Of a DNA stretch of 64,000 bases, positions 53,690 through 61,950 are shown piece after piece. Source of the DNA: NCEH01 sp043195195. GTDB taxonomy: Bacteria > Pseudomonadota > Alphaproteobacteria > Rhizobiales > Xanthobacteraceae. The stretch lies in the NCBI RefSeq assembly GCF_043195195.1, contig NZ_JBAFWT010000020.1, positions 32,834 through 96,833 on the forward strand. The letters are read 5' to 3'. The notes beneath the pieces were generated by a model that made no database searches, had not been told where the DNA came from, and was given only the letters and a program-made list of their open reading frames with translations. The position numbers and the translations under genes are program-made. Each line of letters starts with the position of its first letter. Position 1 is the first letter of the stretch.

Positions 53690-54313
53690 ATGCTCGACGA
53701 TCGCATCCTCGTGCTCGGAATTGGCAACATCCTTTGGGCGGATGAGGGCTTCGGCGTGCGCGTCGTCGAAGCTATCGACCGCGACTATGTGATGCCCGAT
53801 GCGGTGACCCTTCTCGATGGTGGAACCCAAGGGCTCTATCTCCTGCCGTATCTGGAAGATGCCGATATCGTCGTCATCGTCGACGCGGTGGATTACGGAT
53901 TGCCTCCCGGCACCTTGCATTTTTTATCAGACGATGAAGTGCCCGCCGTTCTGGGGGCGCGCAAGGTCAGTCTCCACCAGACCGGTTTTCAAGAAGTTCT
54001 GGCTTTGCTGCAATTGCGCGGCTGTGCGCCCCGAGTCCTGCGCCTGGTGGGGGTGCAGCCCCACACGCTGGATGATTACGGCGGCGGTCTGACCGAAGTG
54101 GTGGCGGCGCAGGTGGCGCCCGCAGCCGCGCATGTGTTGTCCTTGCTGCGAGACTCATTTGGTGTCTCGCCCGCGCCAAGGACGCAAGCGAAGGAAGCCG
54201 TTCTCGCACCAGCCATCGCCCGCGATGCCTATGAAGCTGGACGACCAAGCGCGGCGGATGCCTGCCGCATTGGTGATGACCGCGTTCTCGCTCACCGGCA
54301 GGGAGACGCGTGA
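53690..54313 (+). CDS. hupD: hydrogenase maturation protease HupD
   Basis: A 207-residue endopeptidase that removes the C-terminal extension of HupL after nickel insertion. The core is ILVLGIGNILWADEGFGVRV with a nickel-sensing acidic residue (about D/E 18-19), VIVDAVDYG (second Asp) and KVSLHQTGFQEVL (His). The last 45 residues form an Ala/Arg-rich tail beyond the usual fold. It starts the accessory-gene run hupDFGHJK. Confidence 0.94.
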   Translation: MLDDRILVLGIGNILWADEGFGVRVVEAIDRDYVMPDAVTLLDGGTQGLYLLPYLEDADIVVIVDAVDYGLPPGTLHFLSDDEVPAVLGARKVSLHQTGFQEVLALLQLRGCAPRVLRLVGVQPHTLDDYGGGLTEVVAAQVAPAAAHVLSLLRDSFGVSPAPRTQAKEAVLAPAIARDAYEAGRPSAADACRIGDDRVLAHRQGDA

Positions 54314-54314
54314 C

Positions 54315-54644
54315 ATGTGTGTCGGCATTCCCATGCGCATTGTCAGCCGCGCGGGAGACTTCGCTCAATGTGAGAGCGCTGCGGGCCTGGAGGGTGTGGA
54401 CTTGTCCCTGGTTCCGGAAGCCAAGGCCGGTGATCATGTCCTGGTGTTTCTGGGCGCTGCTCGAAGTCTTCTGGAGGCGCAAGAGGCACGTCTGATCGCC
54501 GATGCTCTTGCGGCCCTATCCGCAGTGATGTCGGGGACCGGCTCGGCGAGTGCCCTTGCGGCCGCCTTCGCCGATTTGGATCGCGAACCCCAACTTCCGC
54601 CCCATCTCGCCGCCGCTCATGCGGCCGGCCGAAAGGACGCTTAA
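54315..54644 (+). CDS. hupF: HypC-family hydrogenase chaperone HupF
   Basis: A 109-residue HypC/HybG/HupF-family protein beginning MCVGIPMRIV; the N-terminal cysteine (after Met removal) binds the iron precursor or HupL. It is longer than HypC by a C-terminal Ala-rich extension (SALAAAFADLDREPQLPPHL), as in HupF of Rhizobium, which protects HupL in oxygen. It follows hupD by 1 base and overlaps hupG by 1 base. The upstream open frame belongs to another reading of hupD. Confidence 0.92.
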   Translation: MCVGIPMRIVSRAGDFAQCESAAGLEGVDLSLVPEAKAGDHVLVFLGAARSLLEAQEARLIADALAALSAVMSGTGSASALAAAFADLDREPQLPPHLAAAHAAGRKDA

Positions 54645-55063
54645 TGCCCGAGATTGCGTCTCCCGCCCCTCATGCTGCCGCTGCATTGCATCCCTTGGTG
54701 CAACGCCTCATGACCGCACATGGGTACGCCTATATCCTTGCGCCTGATGATCTTTTCGGCGATCCGCGCGACCAGCTTCTGTTCCTGCCGGCGCACGGCA
54801 AATCGCATATGGAAACGCCGGATATCGCTGTGGTCCTGCCAGAGCTTGTCCAAGCCTTGGACTCTGGGCGCGGCCGCCTGACCGGTGCTGTGGCGGGGCC
54901 CGCCGTCGAAGCCGCCCTGCGTGAGGCCATGGCGCTGGCGCTGCCGGCCATTGTCGTTCTGCGCAACGGCGATCCCATCGGCTCCATCGCCCGCATGCGG
55001 GATTGGGACGAATATCTCACGCGGCTCGGGGCTGTCCTCGCCGAAACCTGTGTCACTCACTGA
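54644..55063 (+). CDS. hupG: hydrogenase accessory protein HupG (HyaE family)
   Basis: A 139-residue thioredoxin-fold protein of the HyaE/HupG family, without the CxxC redox pair, that is thought to act as a chaperone for the Tat-carried small subunit. Conserved parts are HMETPDIAVVLPELVQAL and LALPAIVVLRNGDPIGSIAR. It overlaps hupF by one base (TAATG) and precedes hupH by 11 bases. Confidence 0.9.
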   Translation: MPEIASPAPHAAAALHPLVQRLMTAHGYAYILAPDDLFGDPRDQLLFLPAHGKSHMETPDIAVVLPELVQALDSGRGRLTGAVAGPAVEAALREAMALALPAIVVLRNGDPIGSIARMRDWDEYLTRLGAVLAETCVTH

Positions 55064-55074
55064 GATCAGACCCC

Positions 55075-55917
55075 ATGGCCGCGCTCCCCATCGCCACACA
55101 GCCCCCCATCGGCTTCGGTCCCGGCAGCCAGACGGAAGGTGCCGACGGGCTCGCCTATTTGCCGATGCCGTCTGGCATGCGGGTCTATGAGCCCCACGTT
55201 CCTGATGTCGAGGATAAGGTCGGCTTTGCGCCAGCCTTCGCCGCGCTGGAGGAGGTGTTGCGAGCGCTTCAGAGCTGGCAACCCGGAGATCATGCCACGG
55301 TGTCCCTCGCCGGCTTCGATGGTGCAAACCGGCGGCTGATCGATGAGGCGCTGGGGGAAGGGGAGGTTGCCGTGCGGGTTGGCGGCGGAACGCCCCTCGA
55401 AATCCAGGAAGCCACCTTTGCCGGAGTCTGGCGGGTGCTTGGCGCTGAGGGGGTGGATCGGATCGAGGTGGGCGCTTTTCCACGCGGCGCGCTGCTTCGC
55501 GCCTTTCCCTCGCGCTGGGACATCGACCTTTCGGATACGGCCCGGCCGCGCCAGGGCGTCGTGAATGCTCCCCCCATCATCGCCGAGATTGCTCACCGCA
55601 CGCAGGCACGGGAACCGGGGACACCCGCCCATGTCATCAATTTTTCCCTGCTTCCGCATACGCCGGAAGATCTCGCGCTGATCGATGCCGCCGTGGGTGT
55701 CGGTTGCCTCACCATCCTTTCGCGCGGCTACGGCAATTGCCGCATCGATGCCGCCGCGCGGCGGGATGTATGGCGGGTGCGTTATTACAATTCCACCGAC
55801 ATGCTCATTCTCGACACGCTGGAAATCACCGACATTCCCGAAGTGGCATGCGCGGCCCCGGAGGATCTCGCGGATTCCGCTGAGCGGCTGGTCGAAGTGC
55901 TCGCAGCGATACGATGA
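55075..55917 (+). CDS. hupH: hydrogenase accessory protein HupH (HyaF family)
   Basis: A 280-residue HyaF/HupH-family maturation protein needed for a functional small subunit. Conserved regions include YLPMPSGMRVYEPHVPDVE near the N-terminus, GEVAVRVGGGTPLEIQEATF, and near the end VGCLTILSRGYGNCRIDA and VRYYNSTDMLILDTLEI. No cofactor motif is visible. It is one of the five accessory genes, hupF to hupK, kept in strict order here. Confidence 0.93.
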   Translation: MAALPIATQPPIGFGPGSQTEGADGLAYLPMPSGMRVYEPHVPDVEDKVGFAPAFAALEEVLRALQSWQPGDHATVSLAGFDGANRRLIDEALGEGEVAVRVGGGTPLEIQEATFAGVWRVLGAEGVDRIEVGAFPRGALLRAFPSRWDIDLSDTARPRQGVVNAPPIIAEIAHRTQAREPGTPAHVINFSLLPHTPEDLALIDAAVGVGCLTILSRGYGNCRIDAAARRDVWRVRYYNSTDMLILDTLEITDIPEVACAAPEDLADSAERLVEVLAAIR

Positions 55918-55926
55918 GGGCGGATC

Positions 55927-56799
55927 ATGCGCTTTGAAGGATCATTTCGCGGAGCCGCTGGCGGGCTCGATCCGCGCACTCGACTTGAGTGCAAGGTGTG
56001 CTGGCATGTCTATGATCCGGCTGATGGGTGCGAGACTTGGCAGGTCCCTGCCGGCACCGCCTTTGCCGATCTGCCGGCCCACTGGCGCTGTCCGGTCTGT
56101 GATGGTGAGCGCGATCAGTTCATGGTGCTCGATCGGGGGGAGGGGGTGGCCATCGCGTCCGCTCCTGCGGTCGATCCCCGCTTGGAGGAGATCATCCGCA
56201 CGGTCTCGCCGCGCCTCGAAGCAGCATTCCGTGAGATCCATGCGGGGCAGATGCGGGGCGTGCCGATCGTCAACGAGACATTGTCCGTAAAGGCAATCGG
56301 CTTCCGGCCGCATGAGGGCCGCGTCCTCGGCATGCTGGTGACGCCCTGGTTCATGAATCTGGTGCTGCTCCCGGGGCCGGAGGATGACTGGTCTCGCCTT
56401 GTGACGGGCGAGAAGGAGCTGATCGCCTTTCCTTCCGGATGGTACGAATTCCTCGGCGCCAACCGGCCTGACGTCGGGCCTTATAAAGCCTGCTCGTTGT
56501 TTTCGCCCATGTTTGATTTCACCTCCATGCTTCAGGCGAGCGAGACCGCAAAGGCCGCGCTGATCGCGCTATTCGATCCGGCTCACCGGGAAGACGGGGC
56601 TCCCACGGCGGAAATCCGGCGACGGCGCACTGAAGAATTGGCCGCGCAGGAGGCGGAGGAGGCCGAAGCGTTAAACGAGGATGAGACGGGGACGCTCGCG
56701 GCAGGGTCCGACCGCCCGGCGCTGTCGCCCCAGCCATCGCGTCGCGAACTGATTTTCGGCGCTGCCTCGGCCGCCCGACCTGCGTCGGAGCCCGCATGA
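55927..56799 (+). CDS. hupJ: rubredoxin-HybE fusion protein HupJ (HupI+HupJ)
   Basis: A 290-residue fusion. Residues 1-75 are a rubredoxin with iron ligands CKVCWHVYDPADG and WRCPVCDGERDQF, elsewhere the separate hupI gene. Residues about 80-225 are the HybE/HupJ chaperone domain (RGVPIVNETLSVKAIGFRPH; VTPWFMNLVLLPG; FPSGWYEFLGAN; KACSLFSPMFDF). An acidic Glu/Ala linker follows, and then a C-terminal SRRELIFGAASAARP (271-285) that resembles a twin-arginine motif. It is expected to act on HupS before export. It overlaps hupK by 4 bases. Fusion of these two genes is known in Azorhizobium. Confidence 0.92.
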   Translation: MRFEGSFRGAAGGLDPRTRLECKVCWHVYDPADGCETWQVPAGTAFADLPAHWRCPVCDGERDQFMVLDRGEGVAIASAPAVDPRLEEIIRTVSPRLEAAFREIHAGQMRGVPIVNETLSVKAIGFRPHEGRVLGMLVTPWFMNLVLLPGPEDDWSRLVTGEKELIAFPSGWYEFLGANRPDVGPYKACSLFSPMFDFTSMLQASETAKAALIALFDPAHREDGAPTAEIRRRRTEELAAQEAEEAEALNEDETGTLAAGSDRPALSPQPSRRELIFGAASAARPASEPA

Positions 56800-57722
56800 C
56801 CTTAGCCCTGACCACGGCAGAATATGCGAGCAGCTGGCGCTTCAGCGCCCAGCGGGCGCTCGATCCCGAGCCGCTGCTGGTCGGGCGAAGTGTAGAGCAG
56901 GCTTTGGAGCTTCTGCCGCGTGTATTCAACCTGTGCGCGGCGGCGCATCGGGCCGCCGCTGCGGCCGCTCTCGGTCAGGTGGATGCGGTGCGAGAGGACG
57001 CGATCCATGCGGAAACGGCACGCGATCACGGCCTCGCGCTTTTCCATGGCTGGCCTGTCTTGCTCGGCTCAAAGCCGGACCGTGCGGGACTGACGCTGCT
57101 GGCAGGCGGTCAGGCCAGTGACGTGGCGCGCCATGTCTGCGGCGAGGACTTATCTGAATTCTCGGAGTCGGATCTTAATAGTTGGCTTGAGACGGGCTCG
57201 GAGCCGGCGGCTCACCTGCTGCGCGATCTGCGCGACCGGCTTGATCCAGCCTGGGGCCGCGCCGCACTGGCTTCGGTCGAAGTGGAAACCCTGGATGTTC
57301 AGCCGACCGACCCGCGTGAAACCACGGTGCTCGACCGGGTGCGCGATGTGCCGGTCATCCGTGAACTTCTGATGAGTGAGGGCCCGAGCCTGTTCGTGCG
57401 CCTCTTCGCGCGCGTGGTGGATCTATTCTGTGCGCTTTCAGGACGTGCGGCGCGCCCGCCCTTTGGGCGCAGCAGGGCAGGGGCGGGTTATGCGCAGGCG
57501 GCGCGCGGCTTGCTCGTGCACCGGGCGGAGGCGAGGGATGGCCTAATTCTCGCCTATCGTGTGCACACTCCAAGTGCCTGGAACCTCGCGCCGGATGGTC
57601 TGCTGGAGCGCATGCTTGCGGCTTTGCCGGCACGACGCGAGGCGCCGATGCTTGCGAAGCTTGCGGAAAGCGCGGTCAATCCCTGTGTTCCCCTCACGCT
57701 CCAATGCGCAGGGGAGATTTGA
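56796..57722 (+). CDS. hupK: hydrogenase assembly protein HupK
   Basis: A 308-residue protein distantly related to hydrogenase large subunits. It keeps the first cysteine region (residues about 44-54, RVFNLCAAAHR) and an end similar to HupL (TPSAWNLAPDGLLERML, then NPCVPLTLQCAGEI). However, the DPCxxC pair is reduced to one cysteine, so it cannot hold a full NiFe site. HupK probably serves as a scaffold for the iron centre before transfer to HupL. It lies 1 base before hypA. Confidence 0.92.
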   Translation: MTLALTTAEYASSWRFSAQRALDPEPLLVGRSVEQALELLPRVFNLCAAAHRAAAAAALGQVDAVREDAIHAETARDHGLALFHGWPVLLGSKPDRAGLTLLAGGQASDVARHVCGEDLSEFSESDLNSWLETGSEPAAHLLRDLRDRLDPAWGRAALASVEVETLDVQPTDPRETTVLDRVRDVPVIRELLMSEGPSLFVRLFARVVDLFCALSGRAARPPFGRSRAGAGYAQAARGLLVHRAEARDGLILAYRVHTPSAWNLAPDGLLERMLAALPARREAPMLAKLAESAVNPCVPLTLQCAGEI

Positions 57723-57723
57723 G

Positions 57724-58065
57724 ATGCACGAAATGGCCCTATGCGAGAGCCTGCGTGATGCGCTTGAGGACGCCGCGCGGACCCAGAGCTTTTCCCGCAT
57801 CACGCGCGTGCGCCTTGCAATCGGTGCGTTCGCTGGGGTCGAGGTGGAGGCTCTCCGCTTTGGGTTCGACGTGGTCATGCGTGGCTCCCTGGCTGAGGGC
57901 GCCGAACTGATCGTGATGGAAGAGGGCGGCACCGCGTGGTGCTTCGATTGCGGTATCACGGTGCCGCTTTCAGGACGGCTCGACCCTTGCCCAGCCTGCG
58001 GTGGCGAACGCCTTGTGCCAAATGGCGGCACAGAAATGAAAATCAAAGACCTGGAGGTCGTGTGA
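57724..58065 (+). CDS. hypA: hydrogenase nickel incorporation protein HypA
   Basis: A 113-residue nickel-insertion protein. The N-terminal MHEMALCESL supplies the nickel-binding His2, and the zinc site is CFDCGITVPLSGRLDPCPAC (two CxxC). It works with HypB to load nickel into HupL. Frame-wise it is open upstream, but MHE is the conserved start. Its stop overlaps the hypB start (TGATG). Confidence 0.95.
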   Translation: MHEMALCESLRDALEDAARTQSFSRITRVRLAIGAFAGVEVEALRFGFDVVMRGSLAEGAELIVMEEGGTAWCFDCGITVPLSGRLDPCPACGGERLVPNGGTEMKIKDLEVV

Positions 58066-59042
58066 TGTGCGTCACCTGCGGTTGCGGTTCAGATGCGGTC
58101 ACCATTTCCGGCCCCGATGGAGCCGAGGCGCCCCCGTCCAGCTCACATGACCATGGGCATTCTCATGCCCATGGGGCCCGGGAGCACGCGGGGCATGCGC
58201 ACGGGCAGCACCAGCAAGGGGAGCACGCGCACGGGGCAGGGCACACTCACACCCATGGTCCCCATGGCCATGACGAAGCCGGGCCGCGGCATGCTCATGC
58301 TCCCGGCCTCGATCCGCGCCGGATGGTGGAAATCGAGCAGAATATCCTGGCCAAGAATGATGGGTTCGCGGCGCAGAACCGCGCCCGCTTGGCGGAGGAC
58401 GGCATTTTTACGCTCAACCTGCTCGCAGGCCCGGGCGCCGGAAAGACAACGCTGCTTGTGGAGACCCTGAAAGCACTGGCCGGCCGCGTTCCCGCGGCTG
58501 TCATCGAGGGTGATCAGCAAACGGCGAATGATGCTGAGCGCATCCGCGCGGTCGGCTTCCCGGCGGTGCAGATCAATACCGGCAAGGGCTGCCATCTTGA
58601 TGCACATATGGTCGGCCATGCCCTGGACCGCGTGCCCCTACCGGCGGGAGGCGTGCTGTTCATCGAGAATGTGGGAAATCTGGTTTGCCCGGCAGCCTTC
58701 GATCTTGGAGAGGATAAGCGCATCACCTTGCTCTCGGTCACCGAGGGCGAGGACAAGCCGCTGAAATATCCTGATATTTTTCAGGGTGCAGATCTGGTGC
58801 TCCTGACCAAGGCCGACCTGCTGCCGCATCTGGATGTGGATTTCGACGCCATCACCCGCAACGTGGCGCGCATCAATCCCAGCGCAACCGTGATCACCGT
58901 CTCCTCCCGCTCCGGATCCGGGTTTTCCGATTGGCTGGCTTGGCTGGAGGGCGCTCGGCGCGCCCGGTTGGAAACTCTGGTTCGCGCTGCCGAAATGCGG
59001 GCGCATGCGCTGCGCGGCGTCGCGCACGCCGTAGCGGAGTAG
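58065..59042 (+). CDS. hypB: hydrogenase nickel GTPase HypB
   Basis: A 325-residue SIMIBI-class GTPase. It begins MCVTCGCGSDA (the CxxCGC high-affinity nickel site). Then comes a long histidine-rich segment (about residues 27-85, with runs such as HDHGHSHAHG and HTHTHGPHGHDE) that can store nickel, as in Rhizobium. The GTPase domain has P-loop GPGAGKTTLLVE, switch regions with EGDQQTANDAERI, and LTKADLLPH for guanine. Both nickel sites are present in one protein. The 4-base gap to hupR indicates cotranscription. Confidence 0.96.
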   Translation: MCVTCGCGSDAVTISGPDGAEAPPSSSHDHGHSHAHGAREHAGHAHGQHQQGEHAHGAGHTHTHGPHGHDEAGPRHAHAPGLDPRRMVEIEQNILAKNDGFAAQNRARLAEDGIFTLNLLAGPGAGKTTLLVETLKALAGRVPAAVIEGDQQTANDAERIRAVGFPAVQINTGKGCHLDAHMVGHALDRVPLPAGGVLFIENVGNLVCPAAFDLGEDKRITLLSVTEGEDKPLKYPDIFQGADLVLLTKADLLPHLDVDFDAITRNVARINPSATVITVSSRSGSGFSDWLAWLEGARRARLETLVRAAEMRAHALRGVAHAVAE

Positions 59043-59046
59043 AACG

Positions 59047-60507
59047 GTGAGCACACGCCCCGCCCTGCTCCTGGTCGACGATGAGTTGCGTTCCGTCGAA
59101 GTGATGGCGCGCGTGCTTGGCGAGGAATTTGAGGTGTTCACCGCCCTGAGCGCGGCGGAGGCTCGCCGCATTCTGGAAAGCGAGTGGGTGCAGGCGATCT
59201 TCTGCGACCAGCGCATGCCGGACGTCTCCGGCGTCGCGTTCCTGACGGAGGTGCGCGAACGCTGGCCGGAAATCGTCCGCGTCATCGTTACCGGCTACAC
59301 TGAGCCGGAAGACATGATTGGCGCCATCAACGGCGCAGGCATCTATCAATACATCACCAAGCCCTGGCACCCGGATCAACTACTGCTGGTGGCGCGCAAT
59401 GCGGCCCATCTGTTCACACTGCAACGCGACCACCACCGCTTGTCCCTCGAACTGAAGCTCGCAGCGCCGGTGGCGCAGGCACGTATGGCTGCGCAACGCG
59501 AACGGGTGGCGCGGAACTTTAATTTCGATACCTTGATCCGTACCCCGGAGAGCCCCCTGAACGAGACGTGCCGGCGGGCGGCACAGGTGGCGGTGTTCGA
59601 CGTGCCGGTGCTCATTCAGGGCGAGACCGGGACCGGAAAGGAACTGCTCGCACGCGCCATCCATTATTCCAGCCTGCGCTCGGACCGCCCCTTCTTTGCG
59701 GTCAATTGCGGGGCGATCCCGGACGAATTGCTGGAATCCGAACTCTTCGGGCACAAGAAGGGCGCCTTTACCGGTGCGCACGCAACCCGCATCGGGCTAT
59801 TCGACGAGGCCGACGGCGGCACCGTGCTTCTCGACGAAATTGGCGATGTTTCGCCGGCCTTCCAGGTCAAGCTGCTGCGGTTCCTGCAGGAAGGCGAAAT
59901 TCGCCCGGTGGGCTCCAATGAGGCAAAGCGGGTGAACATCCGCGTGCTGGCTGCGACTCATCGCGACCTTACGCAGGAAGTGGCGGCGGGGCGCTTCCGC
60001 GAGGATCTCTATTACCGCCTGTCGGCTATGGTGCTGATGATGCCGGCCCTGCGCACCCGGCGGAACGATCTGCGGGTGCTGGCAACGGCCATTCTCGACA
60101 GCCTGTGCAACCTCCATGGGAAGACGGTGAAGGGGTTCACCGAAGAGGCCCTCGCCTGCATCGAGGCTTATGACTGGCCTGGCAATGTGCGCGAGATGCA
60201 GAACGAAGTCTTGCGGATGCTTGTTTTGGCCGCGGGGCCGGATCTGGGCGCTGATCTTCTCTCGTCCCATGTTCTGCGCGCGGCGGCCGCTGCGGAAAGT
60301 GCGCCCCAGCAGATCTCCCTGCCTGACGGCGGCCTGCTGAAAGAACGCATCGAGCGCATCGAGGCTTCCATCCTGATGGAGACATTGGTGCGCTGCCGTT
60401 GGAACAAGAGCCGGGCGGCCGAGGAACTCGGTCTCTCTCGCGTAGGCCTGCGCGCCAAGCTCGACCGCTACGGCATCGCCCGCGGCCGTACCTTCGCGCG
60501 ACATTGA
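59047..60507 (+). CDS. hupR: NtrC-family hydrogenase regulator HupR (HoxA)
   Basis: A 486-residue response regulator that activates the sigma54 hup promoters. The receiver domain (residues 1-120) has the acidic pair in LLLVDDELRSVE and the phospho-aspartate in AIFCDQRMPDVSG. The AAA+ domain (about 170-400) has Walker A GETGTGKELLARA, the sigma54-contact loop GAFTGA in GHKKGAFTGAH, and Walker B GGTVLLDEIGD. The C-terminal Fis-type helix-turn-helix is RWNKSRAAEELGLSRVGLRA. The start is GTG. In relatives the unphosphorylated form activates and HupT phosphorylation switches it off. Confidence 0.95.
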   Translation: MSTRPALLLVDDELRSVEVMARVLGEEFEVFTALSAAEARRILESEWVQAIFCDQRMPDVSGVAFLTEVRERWPEIVRVIVTGYTEPEDMIGAINGAGIYQYITKPWHPDQLLLVARNAAHLFTLQRDHHRLSLELKLAAPVAQARMAAQRERVARNFNFDTLIRTPESPLNETCRRAAQVAVFDVPVLIQGETGTGKELLARAIHYSSLRSDRPFFAVNCGAIPDELLESELFGHKKGAFTGAHATRIGLFDEADGGTVLLDEIGDVSPAFQVKLLRFLQEGEIRPVGSNEAKRVNIRVLAATHRDLTQEVAAGRFREDLYYRLSAMVLMMPALRTRRNDLRVLATAILDSLCNLHGKTVKGFTEEALACIEAYDWPGNVREMQNEVLRMLVLAAGPDLGADLLSSHVLRAAAAAESAPQQISLPDGGLLKERIERIEASILMETLVRCRWNKSRAAEELGLSRVGLRAKLDRYGIARGRTFARH

Positions 60508-60518
60508 GGGATAAAGCC

Positions 60519-60818
60519 ATGTGTCTTGGAATTCCCGGCCGGATTGTCGCGATCTCCGACGCGGATGCCATGCTGGCAATGGTGGACGTCTCGGGCGTGC
60601 GTCGCAGCGTGGACGTGGTGTGCGTGACACTCCCCGGCGAGCCCCCGGAGGCGCTCATCGGGGTGTGGGTGCTGGTTCACGTGGGCTTCGCCATGAGCCG
60701 CATCGACGAGGCTGAGGCGGCTGCGACGCTGAAAGTGCTCGCCGAAATTGGTGAGATGGATGCGGAAATGGACGCCATGAGAACGGGCAGCGTCGAGCCG
60801 CTCGTGCGAGCCGGGTAG
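60519..60818 (+). CDS. hypC: hydrogenase assembly chaperone HypC
   Basis: A 99-residue HypC that carries the Fe(CN)2CO unit with HypD and delivers it to the large subunit. MCLGIPGRIVAI at the start contains the essential Cys2, and the HVGFAMSRIDEAEA stretch is conserved. It is slightly longer than Escherichia coli HypC. It is 11 bases after hupR and 10 before hypD. It is a paralogue of HupF, which serves HupL specifically. Confidence 0.96.
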   Translation: MCLGIPGRIVAISDADAMLAMVDVSGVRRSVDVVCVTLPGEPPEALIGVWVLVHVGFAMSRIDEAEAAATLKVLAEIGEMDAEMDAMRTGSVEPLVRAG

Positions 60819-60828
60819 GGAGGCGGGC

Positions 60829-61950
60829 ATGCGTTTCGTCAACGAGTTCCGCGACCCGGCCCTGGCAACCGGCTTGATCCGCGAGATTGGTGTTCTTGCC
60901 GCGCGTCTAGAGCGCGGGCGCTCCAATCCGGTCACCGTCATGGAGGTGTGTGGCGGGCACACCCACGCCATCTTCCGTTATGGCCTGGAAGGTCTGCTGC
61001 CAGACATCATCGAGTTCGTGCACGGCCCGGGCTGTCCCGTCTGCGTCTTGCCCATGGGGCGGGTGGATGATTGCGTGGCCATCGCTGAGCGGCCGGAGGT
61101 CATCTTCGCGACCTTCGGGGACGCGATGCGGGTTCCCGGCTCGCGCAAGAGCCTTCTTCAAGCCAAGGCGGACGGCGCCGACGTGCGCATGGTCTATTCG
61201 CCGCTCGATGCGCTGGAACTGGCACGGCGCAATCGGGAAAGGCACGTGGTGTTCTTCGGTCTCGGCTTTGAGACCACAATGCCTTCTACGGCGCTCACAG
61301 TGCTGCGGGCGGCGCGCGAGGGGGTCACGAACTTCTCCCTGTTTTGCAATCACATCACCATCATCCCGACGCTTCGGGCCCTACTGGAGCAGCCGGATTT
61401 CGGCATCGACGGCTTCATCGGGCCGGGCCATGTCTCAATGGTGATCGGCACCGCGCCCTATCGGTTCATCGCGGATGAATTTCACCGGCCGCTTGTCGTG
61501 GCCGGCTTCGAGCCGATCGACCTGCTGCAATCGCTTCTGATGGTGCTGCGCCAGCTCGCGGCGGGCGAAGCGCGGATTGAAAACCAATATGCCCGCGTCG
61601 TGCCGGAAAATGGCAATCCTGCAGCTCTCGCGGCCGTCGCGGAAGTCTATGAGACCCGCCCGACCTTCGAATGGCGTGGGCTGGGCTCGATCGCAGACTC
61701 TGGCGTGCGCCTGCGCGAAGCCTATGCCGCCTTCGATGCGGAGCGACGCTTTTCGGTGCCGGACGTAAAGGTTGCGGACCCCGCCGCCTGCCGCTGCGGA
61801 GAGGTGCTCACCGGCGCGGTGAAGCCCTGGGCTTGTCCGGTATTTGGTACCGGCTGCACGCCCGAGATGCCGCTCGGTGCGCTCATGGTTTCGTCTGAAG
61901 GCGCGTGCGCGGCCTATTATCAGTATGGCGGCATGAAGGGTGCGGCATGA
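60829..61950 (+). CDS. hypD: hydrogenase maturation protein HypD
   Basis: A 373-residue [4Fe-4S] protein on which the Fe(CN)2CO group is built with HypC and HypE. Conserved cysteine motifs are VMEVCGGHTHAIFRYG (Cys about 42), FVHGPGCPVCVLPMG, and the C-terminal CRCGEVLTGAVKPWACPVFG with ACAAYYQYGG. The GFEPIDLLQSLLMVL segment is also typical. It overlaps hypE by 4 bases (ATGA). Confidence 0.97.
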   Translation: MRFVNEFRDPALATGLIREIGVLAARLERGRSNPVTVMEVCGGHTHAIFRYGLEGLLPDIIEFVHGPGCPVCVLPMGRVDDCVAIAERPEVIFATFGDAMRVPGSRKSLLQAKADGADVRMVYSPLDALELARRNRERHVVFFGLGFETTMPSTALTVLRAAREGVTNFSLFCNHITIIPTLRALLEQPDFGIDGFIGPGHVSMVIGTAPYRFIADEFHRPLVVAGFEPIDLLQSLLMVLRQLAAGEARIENQYARVVPENGNPAALAAVAEVYETRPTFEWRGLGSIADSGVRLREAYAAFDAERRFSVPDVKVADPAACRCGEVLTGAVKPWACPVFGTGCTPEMPLGALMVSSEGACAAYYQYGGMKGAA

